Shown: positions 27,101 through 36,463, counted from the stretch's first letter. The stretch is 64,000 nucleotides of DNA from Pontibacter populi (GCF_019336435.1 NZ_JAHWXQ010000006.1:1-64000); one strand, 5' to 3'. Numbers and translations: made by a program. Notes: generated by a model not told the origin, from the sequence alone.

Positions 27101-28980
27101 TTGAAAGCAATTTTACTTACCCCACGTACTTCCAGCTTGTTGTTATCCATGTTAAGGGTAGCATTTCGGCCAGACGGTACCACAGAGCGGATCACGATGT
27201 GGTCGTAGTCCCGTACTTTTTTAGAAGCACCCACATACAACCATGCTTTTTTCTTAAGTGCGATATAGCCGGTTGCGTTGTCATATTCCAGATAACCTTC
27301 GCGGGATAAATTGTGTGCTGCCTGTTTAATGGCCTGCTCGTTTACCTTGTTGAATTTAGCTACATCAGAGGCGTAGAACTCGTTCTTTTTGGTTTTAGCA
27401 CCATAAGACACCAGCGCTACCAGCGGATGAAACGTGGCAATACCCACCATCTGCTGAAACTTGTTATTGGAGTAATATTCCGTAGACTCCAGCTGAACAG
27501 GAATGATAGTTTTGGTATTCAGAACCGAGAAGTTGATGAATGGTGTGTTCAGGTCCCAGGCAACACGTTCGGCTACAATTTCCATCTCATGATAGGTATC
27601 ATAGAACGGGGTGCGGCTAAAAGGGCCTTTGTCTTTGGTTAGTACAAGGCGGTTCTGTGGTTTGGAATAACGCAATTGCACAGCGAGGTGCGAGATAGAG
27701 TCTTTCTCCTGGTAAATAGATACGGCTGCACGCGAAGCAACTATAACTGAGTCGTTCAGGGTATAGTTGAGCGCCTGCGAACTGAACTTGCGTTTTCCGC
27801 CATCCACTACCGAAATCTCCGATAAGCTTTCATCCAGTGCCCGGCTGCCGATCAGGTCGCCTGCCAGCGAGAAACCACCTACATACCTGATTCGTTCGCC
27901 CAGGTTTTTAATTTTTGCATCGTTGGTAAAAGAGGCAAACCTTGGAAACATCTTTTCGCCCTTCACACCACGTTTTGTACTCCTGAACTCGAAAGCACCT
28001 TCTACAGGCTCGGCCAGCACTGCATTGTAGGTAAGTGTTGCATCCGGGGCTTTAAAACCGGCAAAGGTGATGTCAAAATTATACTTCCTGAAAATAGCCG
28101 AAGCCTTACTGCCGCCTGCTTCCCAGTCGTAGGAACCTCCTTCGCCTACAAAAATGCCCTTGGCCAGCATTAACTGACCGCTGGTTTTCTGAATGGCTGT
28201 GGAGTCGAAGTTGGTTGCAAAAACAATGTCAACATTTTCCAGCTTCAGCGTAGGGCCGGAAATAGCAGGCTGAGCCGGGATGTACATTTGCTTCTGGTTT
28301 GCTTTGCGGCGCTGTGCTGCTTTTTTAGCTTCTTCCTTCTTTTGCTCTTCAGATTTTGGTTTTACAACAGGAGCACCCCAGCCATCGTCTATCGATTCTT
28401 CCTCGGAGCTTACTTCATCATCCCACGAGATATTATCCCACTCGCTTGTGCCCTGCGTCTCTTTATCGTCTGTTTTTTTGCTGGCACCTTCATACACAAA
28501 ACTGAAATTACCGCCTGTAGCATATAATCTATAGTTCGGCTTCTGGAAGACACGGCCGGTGGTCAGGTACAACCTGCTTGTGTTCAGAAAATTGCCTAAA
28601 CCTGCTATGTCTTCACTGTCAACAGCTTTGGCCGTTACATCCAGCATGTTGTTCAGGCTGCTTCCGCTCAGGTTATGCTTGTTTACGCCTGCTGCCAGCA
28701 TGGTAAAGAAATCAGAAAAGTGCGGGTTAGAACGCATCTTCTTACGATACATCTGCTGCGCGATATCTATTACCTGGTCCTTCTGCTTATCGGTTAGTTT
28801 ACCACCGTTCCAGATAGCGTCCAGCTCGCTGTTCAGCTGCTCGGCATTAGGTAGCTTTCCGGCTACCATCAGCGCTTTGGCCTCAGCAATAAACTCGTCC
28901 GGCTTTTTGGAGAACTTGCTCTGTGCCTGGGCTATAATAGTTGTGGCTAAAAATAAAAAGAGTAAAAGTTTGTACCTCAT
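24178..28980 (-). CDS. Very large exported protein of unknown function
   Basis: This 1600-residue protein has a signal peptide (MRYKLLLFLFLATTIIAQAQ). A helical N-terminal part covers about 20-130, an acidic linker lies near 165-215 with a KKEEAKKAAQRRKANQK patch, and more than 1200 residues are beta-rich. Repeated phrases recur there (for example VPDSSIVRILDNRNIEFGG and IPDSGRVTVSADATIRTLRN). The tail is low-complexity Lys/Glu/Gly-rich. No enzyme motif is recognised. The repeated beta pattern suggests an elongated surface or periplasmic structure, by inference only. It follows prmA by 18 nt and is probably in the DUF6150-prmA operon. Confidence 0.8.
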   Translation of the reverse strand: MRYKLLLFLFLATTIIAQAQSKFSKKPDEFIAEAKALMVAGKLPNAEQLNSELDAIWNGGKLTDKQKDQVIDIAQQMYRKKMRSNPHFSDFFTMLAAGVNKHNLSGSSLNNMLDVTAKAVDSEDIAGLGNFLNTSRLYLTTGRVFQKPNYRLYATGGNFSFVYEGASKKTDDKETQGTSEWDNISWDDEVSSEEESIDDGWGAPVVKPKSEEQKKEEAKKAAQRRKANQKQMYIPAQPAISGPTLKLENVDIVFATNFDSTAIQKTSGQLMLAKGIFVGEGGSYDWEAGGSKASAIFRKYNFDITFAGFKAPDATLTYNAVLAEPVEGAFEFRSTKRGVKGEKMFPRFASFTNDAKIKNLGERIRYVGGFSLAGDLIGSRALDESLSEISVVDGGKRKFSSQALNYTLNDSVIVASRAAVSIYQEKDSISHLAVQLRYSKPQNRLVLTKDKGPFSRTPFYDTYHEMEIVAERVAWDLNTPFINFSVLNTKTIIPVQLESTEYYSNNKFQQMVGIATFHPLVALVSYGAKTKKNEFYASDVAKFNKVNEQAIKQAAHNLSREGYLEYDNATGYIALKKKAWLYVGASKKVRDYDHIVIRSVVPSGRNATLNMDNNKLEVRGVSKIAFNNDTASVYIVPDSSIVRILDNRNIEFGGQIFASSLAFKGSQFKFDYDEFMIDMQQLDTIALITSNRKASRGEVTNQVLTSRSGKLTGKLYINKPDNKSGKEYYPDYPKFDAPVGAQVTFNRPDVLGGAYDSTVYFDMPPFKLDSLSSGKNTIGFEGTFHSGGIFPVIKTKLIMMPDQTLGFYHQPPAKGLPAYGGKGIAYDTVMMSSQGIQSKGTLTYLTATLEAPEYTYYHDAVKTQKGATATIKEEKLNGTEFPVATLNNFQMNWLPKVDSMYLTTTKEPMLIYKEKYKFKGVAKLSPGGMYGNGELDNPVANVTSPGFLFKQRSFSGNNSQMIAKSDVQVRPAIKAQGVEFNYDMTKGAVDFGIEKVGAASIEFPRAQYKTSMRSARWDFATERITLKADEKGGKNYFYSMHPEQDSLNFMAGSGVYDLKKNTILAGGVPYIAVADMYVIPDSGRVTVSADATIRTLRNSRILADSAQQYHKLYQGNLDVKARKLLNGTAYLDYLNAAEDSFKLHFTNFTFDNPQGKRKPIYSFATATVEEKDKFYIFPRIMFRGKVLMHATKPYLDFDGELKLNFTGNEAASDWFAFQKDTLNPTNVRIPIQKAKAADGTPLRTGIHVSAATATLYNTFVSQKQNEDDLDLFLADGAISYNKANTEFKIGREDRAYANSYQGNVLRYSEATNRLHFEGKMNLLKSTRNFKVEASGNGSANVDSSRYNIDAFLAFDMEMPEQALMAMAEHMEENTQSAPEALDGSDATYYKLGEFIGDRGVRKYISESGGSYIPLPKVDKSLIRSLILNKVDLKWSNEQKAWYSTGKIGVASILKDDINAMVDGYMEIKQDLNGEPVMNLYLQADQYTWYYFSYFENGLTLIASNDKFNKAVRAKSKRGRGTTTNYGFYPGETMDKNTFLEHMSKNYLNGKSGFKVATQQPEIDSTDNMDVLDEAPKKEKKRKKKKGGETEGGSEPGPDNQ

Positions 28981-28998
28981 AGCAGTACTGTTAAGGTG

Positions 28999-29829
28999 TT
29001 AGCTGTTCTTAAAAATCGCGGAAACCCAGTTGTTCTTTACGCGGTGCGAGAGGTATGTTAGCCCCAGTTCGGTTGCCCGTTCCTGCAGCATCGATAGGTC
29101 TTCGGTATAAAATCCGCTTAAAAGTAAGTAGCCTTCTTTTTTAAGAACCGCTACATAAGCAGGCATATCTTCCAGCAAAACATTGCGGTTAATATTAGCA
29201 AGAATGATATCGTAAGGCTGGTCTCCTTTTATAGTTTCAGCACCGCCCAGGCGTACATCTATCGTTGCGTACCCATTCAGCTCAGCATTTTCGCGGGCAT
29301 TTTCTACGGTCCAGTCTTCTATCTCAACGGCTACTATTTCTGAGGCGCCCAATTCGCCGGCCATAATGGCCAGTATACCAGTACCACAGCCCATATCCAG
29401 CACACGTTTGCCCTGGTGGTCCAGCGTCAGCTGGTTTTCGATCATAAGCGTGGTGGTTTCGTGGTGACCCGTGCCAAACGACATTTTCGGGTTGATCACG
29501 ATATCGTATTCCGCCTTGGCTGGTTTCTCGTGGAACGATGCACGAACAGATACTTTATCACCGATAAAAAGCGGCTCAAAGTTTTTCTCCCATTCTTCAT
29601 TCCAGTTCTGGCGCGCTATTTTCTGGATAGTATATTCTACCTGCACCATTGCTGCATAGCGGTTTACTACTTCCTCGACCGCCTCCTGGCTAAATTCAGC
29701 CTCATCAATGTAGGCACTAAAACCTTCTTCATTCTCTTCAAAGGCGTTAAAGCCCAGCTCTCCCAGTTCGGCGGTAAATATATCCGCGAAATCAGCGTTT
29801 ACTTTTAAAGTTACTTCTATAAAATCCAT
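28999..29829 (-). CDS. prmA: Ribosomal protein L11 methyltransferase
   Basis: PrmA trimethylates ribosomal protein L11 using SAM. The N-terminal substrate-recognition domain (about 1-95) is followed by a Rossmann methyltransferase domain with motif I VLDMGCGTGILAIMAGELGA and motif IV ILANINRNVL. ATG 29829 (MDFIEVTLK) gives 276 residues and leaves an 8-nt gap to the upstream gene; the longer start at 29850 overlaps it and adds seven unconserved residues. It is in an operon with the DUF6150-like gene and the 1600-residue gene. Confidence 0.93.
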   Translation of the reverse strand: MDFIEVTLKVNADFADIFTAELGELGFNAFEENEEGFSAYIDEAEFSQEAVEEVVNRYAAMVQVEYTIQKIARQNWNEEWEKNFEPLFIGDKVSVRASFHEKPAKAEYDIVINPKMSFGTGHHETTTLMIENQLTLDHQGKRVLDMGCGTGILAIMAGELGASEIVAVEIEDWTVENARENAELNGYATIDVRLGGAETIKGDQPYDIILANINRNVLLEDMPAYVAVLKKEGYLLLSGFYTEDLSMLQERATELGLTYLSHRVKNNWVSAIFKNS

Positions 29830-29837
29830 GGTATGTG

Positions 29838-30203
29838 TTATTCGCGGCAAGCGGCAAATGAGCGCACCGTTGTAAAGTGCACCGTTATATCTGCCAGGTT
29901 TCGGTTATCGGTTACATATAAAATGTGATCTGCAAACGCCTTGCTAGGTGTAATATACCAAACAGCCGTAGCATCCGCAAAGAGTTTATTGTTCTCGCGG
30001 TACACTACCATATCGGCAAAGGCTTCTTCCTCACCCAGGAAAACAGTATGAGAGGCTTCGTTCCGGTACTTTGGGTCGCGCTCCAGGTAAACAGAACCAT
30101 AAATTCTGCAATAATCGTTGCCAACTATAGCAGGTTCCGGAGCAGGAGCATCAGGACTAAGAAAAGGCAGAAGTGCCAGCCAGAAAGTAAAAACAATAGG
30201 CAT
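29838..30203 (-). CDS. DUF6150-like exported protein
   Basis: This 121-residue protein begins with a hydrophobic signal-like segment (about 1-17), then a proline-rich linker. The C-terminal domain has CRIYGSVYLERD, FADMVVYRENNKLFADATAVWYI and NLADITVHFTT. The repeated ...FAD..VY pattern matches the small beta-rich DUF6150 family of unknown function. It is the first gene of the prmA operon, with a -7 box at 30219-30226. Confidence 0.7.
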   Translation of the reverse strand: MPIVFTFWLALLPFLSPDAPAPEPAIVGNDYCRIYGSVYLERDPKYRNEASHTVFLGEEEAFADMVVYRENNKLFADATAVWYITPSKAFADHILYVTDNRNLADITVHFTTVRSFAACRE

Positions 30204-30218
30204 AACTCACATTTTACT

Positions 30219-30226
30219 CAAAGATA
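30219..30226 (-). promoter_or_regulatory. -7 element for the DUF6150-prmA operon
   Basis: TATCTTTG on the minus strand, 16 nt upstream of the ATG, matches TAnnTTTG. The -33 position falls in the tpiA terminator stem and has no clear TTTG at 19-20 nt. Confidence 0.5.
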
Positions 30227-30240
30227 ACGATTTGCGGCAA

Positions 30241-30277
30241 CAAAAAAGGCTGCCAACATAATGTATTAGCAGCCTTT
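30241..30277 (-). terminator. tpiA terminator
   Basis: AAAGGCTGC (30245-30253) pairs with GCAGCCTTT (30269-30277); the minus-strand tail is TTTTTTG. It separates tpiA from the prmA operon. Confidence 0.88.
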
Positions 30278-30298
30278 CTGGTTCCTTATATTTTAATA

Positions 30299-31060
30299 TT
30301 AAAACGATTTAATAATATCAGCAAAATCTCTTGATTTCAGCGACGCTCCCCCGATCAGGCCGCCGTCTACATCTGGTTGTGAGAAAAGCTCTTTGGCATT
30401 GCCCGGGTTGCAGCTACCGCCATATAGTATAGAGCAGTTAAAAGCAGCTTCCGCATCAAACATTCTGGATAGCTGCTCACGGATATAAGCATGCATTTCC
30501 TGTGCCTGCTGACTGCTGGCTGTGCGGCCTGTTCCAATCGCCCAGATCGGTTCATACGCTACTACTACCTGGTCAAATTCTTCGTTGCTCAAATACGAGA
30601 GGCTGTCGTGCAGTTGCTTACCGACATACTCAAAATGATTTTCCGCATCACGTTCTTCCAATGGCTCGCCGCAGCAGAAAATTGGTTTTAATCCCTGCGC
30701 TATAGTTGCTTTCAGTTTTTTATACAGTGTCTGGGCATCTTCGTGGTGGTACATGCGGCGCTCGCTGTGGCCGATGATCACATACTCCGCACCAACCGAT
30801 TTCAGCATGCTTGCCGATACTTCGCCGGTGAAAGCGCCGCTTTCGTGCTCGCTCACATTCTGGGCAGCCAGAAACATTTTATCGTTGCCCTGGGTTAATT
30901 TTCCTACGCTTTGCAGGAACGGGAAAGGTGGTGCCACGACTACGGTTACATCACCGGTCACTTCGTCTTTCACCATGTTATCGATCTCCGACACCAGCGA
31001 TAGCGCTTCATCGTAGGTCTTGTTCATTTTCCAGTTTCCGGCAACAATTCGTTTTCTCAT
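30299..31060 (-). CDS. tpiA: Triosephosphate isomerase
   Basis: This glycolytic enzyme interconverts dihydroxyacetone phosphate and glyceraldehyde 3-phosphate. The 253-residue TIM barrel has Lys in NWKMNK (near 10-15), the catalytic histidine in IIGHSERR, the catalytic glutamate in AYEPIWAIGTG, and the phosphate-binding loop GGLIGGASLK near the C terminus. It is monocistronic, between repeat region A and its terminator. Confidence 0.97.
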   Translation of the reverse strand: MRKRIVAGNWKMNKTYDEALSLVSEIDNMVKDEVTGDVTVVVAPPFPFLQSVGKLTQGNDKMFLAAQNVSEHESGAFTGEVSASMLKSVGAEYVIIGHSERRMYHHEDAQTLYKKLKATIAQGLKPIFCCGEPLEERDAENHFEYVGKQLHDSLSYLSNEEFDQVVVAYEPIWAIGTGRTASSQQAQEMHAYIREQLSRMFDAEAAFNCSILYGGSCNPGNAKELFSQPDVDGGLIGGASLKSRDFADIIKSF

Positions 31061-31188
31061 GTTTTATAGTTTGATGATGAATTTATAGTTGATTAACAGC
31101 TTCCGCTGCTTTACGGCAAGTTAGCAATTTATGGTTTATATGTTTCTGTCATTTCGGTGTTAGGAGAAATCTATCTCAGCTTATAGTT

Positions 31189-31925
31189 TGCTACAATTTG
31201 AACCAAGCCTTCTTTTCAAAACCCCTCCAATCCTGGGAGCTCTACTTACCTATAGTTCTTATAGGTAGCTTTGTTGCCCTCACGGCCGGGAGGCCCCGTC
31301 TTCGGGCATCGCGCTGCTGCTTTCTTGCTTCCCTCGTCCCTCGGGTTGGCTGCGCCACCGCAACAAATCAAAGGCGCTCCACCCAAAGACTGCGATCTTT
31401 CGCATAGTAACCAGCATCTATAGTTTGAACCTGCTCGCTTCGAGATTTACCGTGGTGATAGTTTCAAAGGGACAGGTAAACCTGTCCTGCTCATGGACTA
31501 TAACTATAGAACTATAGTTTGGAAATTGGCAATAGCAGCAATTGTCCCCTTGAGGGGACTACAGGGGTGTTAAAACGGTACCTATAAAACATAGGCGTAA
31601 CTATACCAAAAGCAAAAATTCCCCTCTCGGGAGGGGCAGGGGTGGGTTAATTGTTAACTATAAAACGATGGATAAACTATGGCAAAGGCTGAAAAGCTCC
31701 CCGTCTTAGACAAGGAGGGGGTGGTTGGACCACGGTAACTATAGAACAATAGCCACTGCCACTACTTTTGCCTGTCCCTGCCGGGCCAGTTGAGTTACAA
31801 ACTCAACACCATAGTTAGACACGGGTTGCAAACCCGCGCCAGCGGAGAAACAATTACTATAAAACTATAACTTTAATATAGCCAAAAGCCCAATCCTTTA
31901 ATCCTGTAAATCCTGTTTCAGACAC
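31189..31925 (+). repeat. Composite dispersed repeat, copy A
   Basis: In order it contains an AACCAAGCCTTC start, a CACGGCCGGGAGGCCCCG module (31279-31320), AAGGCGCTCCACCCAAAGAC, the hairpin GGACAGG/CCTGTCC (31470-31487), CCCCTCTCGGGAGGGGCAGG, AAGCTCCCCGTCTTAGACAA, GTGGTTGGACCACG, two extra hairpins (31790-31836) and AATCCTGTAAATCCTG. The same modules occur in the same order, inverted, at 38925-39545. CTATAG words punctuate the module junctions. Confidence 0.85.
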
Positions 31926-31926
31926 A

Positions 31927-31962
31927 AAAAATCCGCAGCAACTTTACAGTTACTGCGGCTTT
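31927..31962 (-). terminator. uvrA terminator
   Basis: AAATCCGCAGcAAC pairs with GTTACTGCGGCTT around a short loop (two mismatches); the minus-strand read ends in TTTTTTG. Confidence 0.75.
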
Positions 31963-31984
31963 CGTCTATTAGCTATAGTTCCAA

Positions 31985-34840
31985 CTATAGTTTATCCTTC
32001 AAAAATCTGGCTGTGTGGTTATCGTCCAGCTTAGCCATATCTTCCGGGGTGCCTTCAAACAGCAAATAACCACCGTTTGTACCACCCTCCGGACCAAGGT
32101 CTATGATCCAGTCTGCCGATTTGATGATGTCCATGTTGTGCTCGATGATAACGACGGTATTGCCATTCTCGATTAGCGCGTTAATGGATGTAAGCAGTTT
32201 ACTGATGTCATGGAAGTGCAGACCGGTACTTGGCTCATCAAAAATAAACAGGATATCTTCCTGGTGTGGCTGTGCGCCTTTGGTTAAGAATGATGCCAGT
32301 TTTACGCGCTGCGCCTCACCACCTGACAAGGTATTACTAGACTGCCCTAACCGGATATAACCTAAACCAACTTCATTCAAAGGCCTCATCTTTTCGATGA
32401 TCTTTGGCTGATCAGCAAAGAAGTCGATGCTGTCGGCAATGGTCATGTCCAGTACTTCGGAGATGCTCTTCTCTTTATACTTTATGTCGAGTATATCTTG
32501 CTTAAAGCGATGTCCGTGACAGCTCTCGCAGGTCAGGTAAATATCGGCCATAAACTGCATCTCTATTTTCACCTGTCCTTCGCCCTGGCAAACTTCGCAG
32601 CGGCCGCCTTCAATGTTAAACGAGAAATGCGACGGCTTAAAACCTCGTGCTTTAGCTAATGGCTGATCGGCATACAACGTACGGATCGCATCATAAGCCT
32701 TGACATAAGTAACCGGGTTTGAGCGCGACGATTTACCGATCGGGTTTTGGTCCACAAACTCAACATGCTTTATCTTGTTATAGTCGCCGGCCAGTTTATC
32801 GAATTTACCTGTAGATTCTGACGAAGAACCGTGCAGCTTTTGCATAGCAGGCGCTAAAATCTTCTTGATCAGAGTTGATTTACCAGAGCCACTTACTCCG
32901 GTTATCACGGTCATCACTCCTAAAGGCACCTTTACACTCAGGTTTTTCAGGTTGTTTTCGCGGGCACCTATCAGCTCAATAGCGTTGCGCCACTTACGCC
33001 GTTGCGCTGGCACCGGCACTTCCATGCGACCACTCAGGTATTTGGCGGTATATGTGTCTCCTCTTTCAGCCAGTTCATCAAAAGTCCCCTGGAACATCAG
33101 GTTACCACCACCCGAACCAGCTTCCGGACCAATATCGATCAGTTGATCGGCCGCACGCATCATTTCTTCTTCGTGCTCTACAACTATAACCGTATTGCCC
33201 AATTGCTGTAATGTGCGCAACACACCAATTAATTGCTCAGAATCTTTTGGATGCAGCCCAATGCTTGGCTCATCCAGGATATACATAGAACCAACCAGCG
33301 CGCTACCCAACGATGTTGCCAGGTTAATACGCTGACTCTCGCCACCGGAAAGTGTGTTGGAAAGTCGGTTTAGCGTTAAATAGCCCAACCCAACCCTTTC
33401 CAGGTAGCCCAGGCGGTTTGCCACTTCTATTACCAGCCTGTCAGCCACATTACGCTCGTGCTCGGTAAGCTCAATGTCCCTGAAAAATGGCAATACCTGT
33501 GTAATCGGCATTAAAACCAGATCGGTTATGCTCTTGCCACTTACTTTTACATAGCTGGCATCTTTACGCAAACGCGAACCTCTACACTCGGGGCAGGTAG
33601 TGCGCCCACGGTAACGCGACAACATAACACGGTACTGAATTTTATGCGTCTGCCCTTGGATATGCCTGAAGAAATCGTTCAGACCTTCAAAATACTTATT
33701 ACCGGTCCAAAGCAATTCCTGCTCGGCTTCTGTAAGCTCGTTATAAGGGCGGTGAATCGGAAAATCGAAGCGGATGCCGTTTTTTACCAAAGGTTGCAGC
33801 CACTCGTTCATTTTATCTGATCGCCAGGGCGCAACGGCTCCTTCGTACACAGTCAGGCTTTTGTCCGGAATTACCAAGTCCGGATCTATACCAAGCACAG
33901 AGCCGAAACCTTCACAGGTTTGGCAGGCGCCGTAGGGGTTGTTAAAGCTGAAAAAGTTAACCGATGGCTCTTCAAACACTATCCCATCCAGTTCAAATTT
34001 ATCGGAGAACACGCGCTCTTCGCCATCGCCATACTTTACGCGGCACTCGCCTTGCCCTTCGTAAAAAGCAGTCTGCACCGAGTCAGCAATCCGGAACTGC
34101 AGGTCTTCGTCCAATTTATAGATTACTGCGCGGTCGATCAGGATGTAAACTTCTTTGCCAAGCTTCGGATTCTTCTGCTCCAGCAACTCCTCTATAAAGT
34201 AGACTTCGTTATTGGCATAAATCCGGGAATACCCTTTCTGTAATAACAGGTCGAGCTCTTTTGCCAGCGAACGATCCTTGTGTTGTAACAGCGGCGCCAG
34301 AATCATCACACGGGCTTCATCTTCTAAAGAGAAAACAAAGTTAACCACATCTGTTACCGTATCTTTTTTAACCACCTCACCTGAAACAGGAGAAATCGTT
34401 TTGCCAATGCGGGCATAGAGCAGCTTCAGGTAATCGTAAATTTCAGTGCTGGTACCTACCGTAGAGCGGTTATTTTTTATACTTACCTTCTGCTCGATGG
34501 CAATGGCCGGGCTAATGCCTTTGATATAATCTACATCGGGCTTGTCCATACGGCCCAAGAACTGGCGGGCATACGAGCTAAGGCTTTCCACATACATGCG
34601 CTGCCCTTCGGCATACAGCGTATCGAAAGCGAGCGATGATTTGCCCGAGCCGGAAAGGCCGGTAACAACTATAAATTGATTGCGCGGCAGAGCCACGCTC
34701 AGGTTTTTCAGGTTATGCACCCGTGCGCCTTTTATAATAATATTCTGACGTGCGTCGAGTTCGTCGATGTTGTAGTCGGGAGTTATTGCCATAGTAGCGC
34801 CAGCTTTGTTAGCAACAGTAAATGCCGTTGCTGCAGCCAT
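31985..34840 (-). CDS. uvrA: Excinuclease ABC subunit A
   Basis: UvrA is the damage-sensing ATPase of nucleotide excision repair. The 951-residue protein has two ABC ATPase halves: Walker A GLSGSGKSS (61-69) and GVSGSGKST (near 640), each with LSGGE signatures. Zinc-binding CxxC pairs occur in CQTCEGFG, CPECRGSRL and the central CEVCQGEG and CESCHGHRF modules. ATG at 34792 (MAITPDYN) is a possible alternative start. It is a single gene between the two inverted composite repeats. Confidence 0.97.
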   Translation of the reverse strand: MAAATAFTVANKAGATMAITPDYNIDELDARQNIIIKGARVHNLKNLSVALPRNQFIVVTGLSGSGKSSLAFDTLYAEGQRMYVESLSSYARQFLGRMDKPDVDYIKGISPAIAIEQKVSIKNNRSTVGTSTEIYDYLKLLYARIGKTISPVSGEVVKKDTVTDVVNFVFSLEDEARVMILAPLLQHKDRSLAKELDLLLQKGYSRIYANNEVYFIEELLEQKNPKLGKEVYILIDRAVIYKLDEDLQFRIADSVQTAFYEGQGECRVKYGDGEERVFSDKFELDGIVFEEPSVNFFSFNNPYGACQTCEGFGSVLGIDPDLVIPDKSLTVYEGAVAPWRSDKMNEWLQPLVKNGIRFDFPIHRPYNELTEAEQELLWTGNKYFEGLNDFFRHIQGQTHKIQYRVMLSRYRGRTTCPECRGSRLRKDASYVKVSGKSITDLVLMPITQVLPFFRDIELTEHERNVADRLVIEVANRLGYLERVGLGYLTLNRLSNTLSGGESQRINLATSLGSALVGSMYILDEPSIGLHPKDSEQLIGVLRTLQQLGNTVIVVEHEEEMMRAADQLIDIGPEAGSGGGNLMFQGTFDELAERGDTYTAKYLSGRMEVPVPAQRRKWRNAIELIGARENNLKNLSVKVPLGVMTVITGVSGSGKSTLIKKILAPAMQKLHGSSSESTGKFDKLAGDYNKIKHVEFVDQNPIGKSSRSNPVTYVKAYDAIRTLYADQPLAKARGFKPSHFSFNIEGGRCEVCQGEGQVKIEMQFMADIYLTCESCHGHRFKQDILDIKYKEKSISEVLDMTIADSIDFFADQPKIIEKMRPLNEVGLGYIRLGQSSNTLSGGEAQRVKLASFLTKGAQPHQEDILFIFDEPSTGLHFHDISKLLTSINALIENGNTVVIIEHNMDIIKSADWIIDLGPEGGTNGGYLLFEGTPEDMAKLDDNHTARFLKDKL

Positions 34841-35361
34841 TTTCTTTCTTTTAATAATTGTGTAAAGTTACGAATACCCTCCTACTTTTAGAAGCAGTTT
34901 ATCCGGCATACCCTATCCTATAGTTGACGCGGGCTATAATTACGGAAATTGCGCATCTCAACAGCATAAAGCATCTTTTTGTAACAGCTGCAAGGACGAA
35001 AAGGTTTAGCTTTTTACTAAGTTGTTTCTCAGGGTAGTGCTATAAGCAATTCACTTATTTTGCACTCATTTTCACGAAAAAGGTCAATGTAATTCTAACG
35101 TGAAAGTACAGCAATCGTACACCTGTATATAGCCGCTGCATATGTTTGGCTGTTGCAGGCTGTGCCTCAAGATCTTCTTCCGGTACGCTTACGCCAGACA
35201 GCCACAAGTCAGGCGATTTACCTTCCTGGTTGTAAGCGCAGCACACTCCCCTCTACGCTGGCCATAGTGCCACACCCTGCCTTCGGGCAAACCACTTTGT
35301 GACCCATTAACGCCGGGTATGCAGCTGATGCCACGTGAGACTGTACCTAAATACCCACGCT
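34841..35361. other. Intergenic region between uvrA and the T9SS-exported protein
   Basis: About 520 nt between divergent genes. A 63-codon minus-strand frame (35055-35246) has no recognisable protein features. The stretch presumably holds the two promoters, but I could not find a convincing -33/-7 pair. No repeat module or RNA gene is seen. Confidence 0.5.
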
Positions 35362-36366
35362 ATGAAAAAGAAATTTACGCTACCCATTATACTCTCCTGC
35401 CTGCTATTTTGTGCATTAACGCCCGATTCTGTGTTCGCGCAAACCGACCAGGTAGATCCCCAGGATTGCTTTTATATTTCTGAAGATGAATGTTATGCTA
35501 TAGGTTATGTGAGCGTAACACAACGTCCGAAACAACCGGGAGGCCCACAGAATGACCAACTCGATGTAGAGCTCTTTTTCCAGGATATATGCGAAACGAT
35601 TACAGAAATAACTATAAGTCAGGTGCAGGGCCCTCTTATTACAATTCCTGATGATCAGATTACCAGTACACTTAATACTGTAGTTTTCCAGGTAAATGTC
35701 AACTCGTTTAAGGACGGAATACTCAGAGTTACGATAGAATCTGGCGAAAACAAAAAGATCGTAGTTCCCATTCATTTTGACGAGTCGTTGAATTGCGGCA
35801 TTATTACACCTCTCCCAGTAGAACTCACCAGCTTTAAAGGCAAGGTTACCGAAAGCGGCATTAACCTGGAATGGGAAACAGCCAGCGAAATCAACAACAG
35901 CCATTTTGATGTGGAACGCAGCAGAAATGGCAAAACCTATGAAACGATAGCTATAGTGAAGGGGCGCGGGACAACATCTGTTGCATCAAACTATAGTTTT
36001 ACAGATAAGCTTCCTCAGAAAGGCCTGAACTATTACCGCTTAAAGCAAGTCGACTTCGATAATACCACAAGTTATTCTAACACTATAGCTGTAACATGGG
36101 ATGCTTCTGAAACTATAGAAATTGCCTTGGTGCCAAATCCTTGCCTTAACGGAGATTGCAATATCGCTATTAGTAACGCAGCTAATCTCGAAACCCTGGT
36201 GCAGCTAAAAGACATGACCGGCAGGGTAGTGTATTCTAAAACTGTAAAAAGCGACCGCCATTTACTGGAACTGCCTATGGCTGATCTGAAACAATACAAA
36301 GGCTTGTTTTTTCTGACGGCGGCAACAGGCAAACAGGTAGTACATCAGCGCATACTGCTGGAGTAA
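35362..36366 (+). CDS. T9SS-exported protein with type A sorting domain
   Basis: From ATG 35362 the product is 334 residues with a signal peptide (MKKKFTLPIILSCLLF..., cleavage near VFAQ). The mature N-terminal domain (about 30-150) is unrecognised and has several cysteines. Then comes the familiar LPVELTSFKGKVTESGINLEW module, a fibronectin-like beta domain. The C-terminal about 75 residues (PNPCLNGD... DMTGRVVY... HQRILLE) form a type IX secretion sorting tail. The protein should be secreted or surface-anchored. A frame starting at 35335 adds nine residues before the signal peptide and is less likely. Confidence 0.85.
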   Translation: MKKKFTLPIILSCLLFCALTPDSVFAQTDQVDPQDCFYISEDECYAIGYVSVTQRPKQPGGPQNDQLDVELFFQDICETITEITISQVQGPLITIPDDQITSTLNTVVFQVNVNSFKDGILRVTIESGENKKIVVPIHFDESLNCGIITPLPVELTSFKGKVTESGINLEWETASEINNSHFDVERSRNGKTYETIAIVKGRGTTSVASNYSFTDKLPQKGLNYYRLKQVDFDNTTSYSNTIAVTWDASETIEIALVPNPCLNGDCNIAISNAANLETLVQLKDMTGRVVYSKTVKSDRHLLELPMADLKQYKGLFFLTAATGKQVVHQRILLE

Positions 36367-36463
36367 CTATAGACTGAGCTCACGTAACTATAGTTTAAAC
36401 TTATAACCTACTGCCATCTATTCCCCGTATTAGGAGGCATCAGCTAACTAACTAAAACTACTT

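Larger units (their letters stand above)
31061..31984. other. Intergenic repeat-rich region A
   Basis: No real gene is present. The content is the composite repeat (31189-31925) and the uvrA terminator (31927-31962). A short frame at 31198-31407 reads ALTAGRPRLRASR, a peptide produced by the repeat itself. Confidence 0.75.

Noticed and set aside
31198-31407. Frame encoding ALTAGRPRLRASR
   Set aside because: The same peptide arises in copy B (39299-39541) because both come from the conserved repeat module; the rest of the frames differ, and the DNA is repeat, not a gene.
35055-35246. 63-codon minus-strand frame upstream of the T9SS protein
   Set aside because: No recognisable protein features or supporting signals; probably chance.
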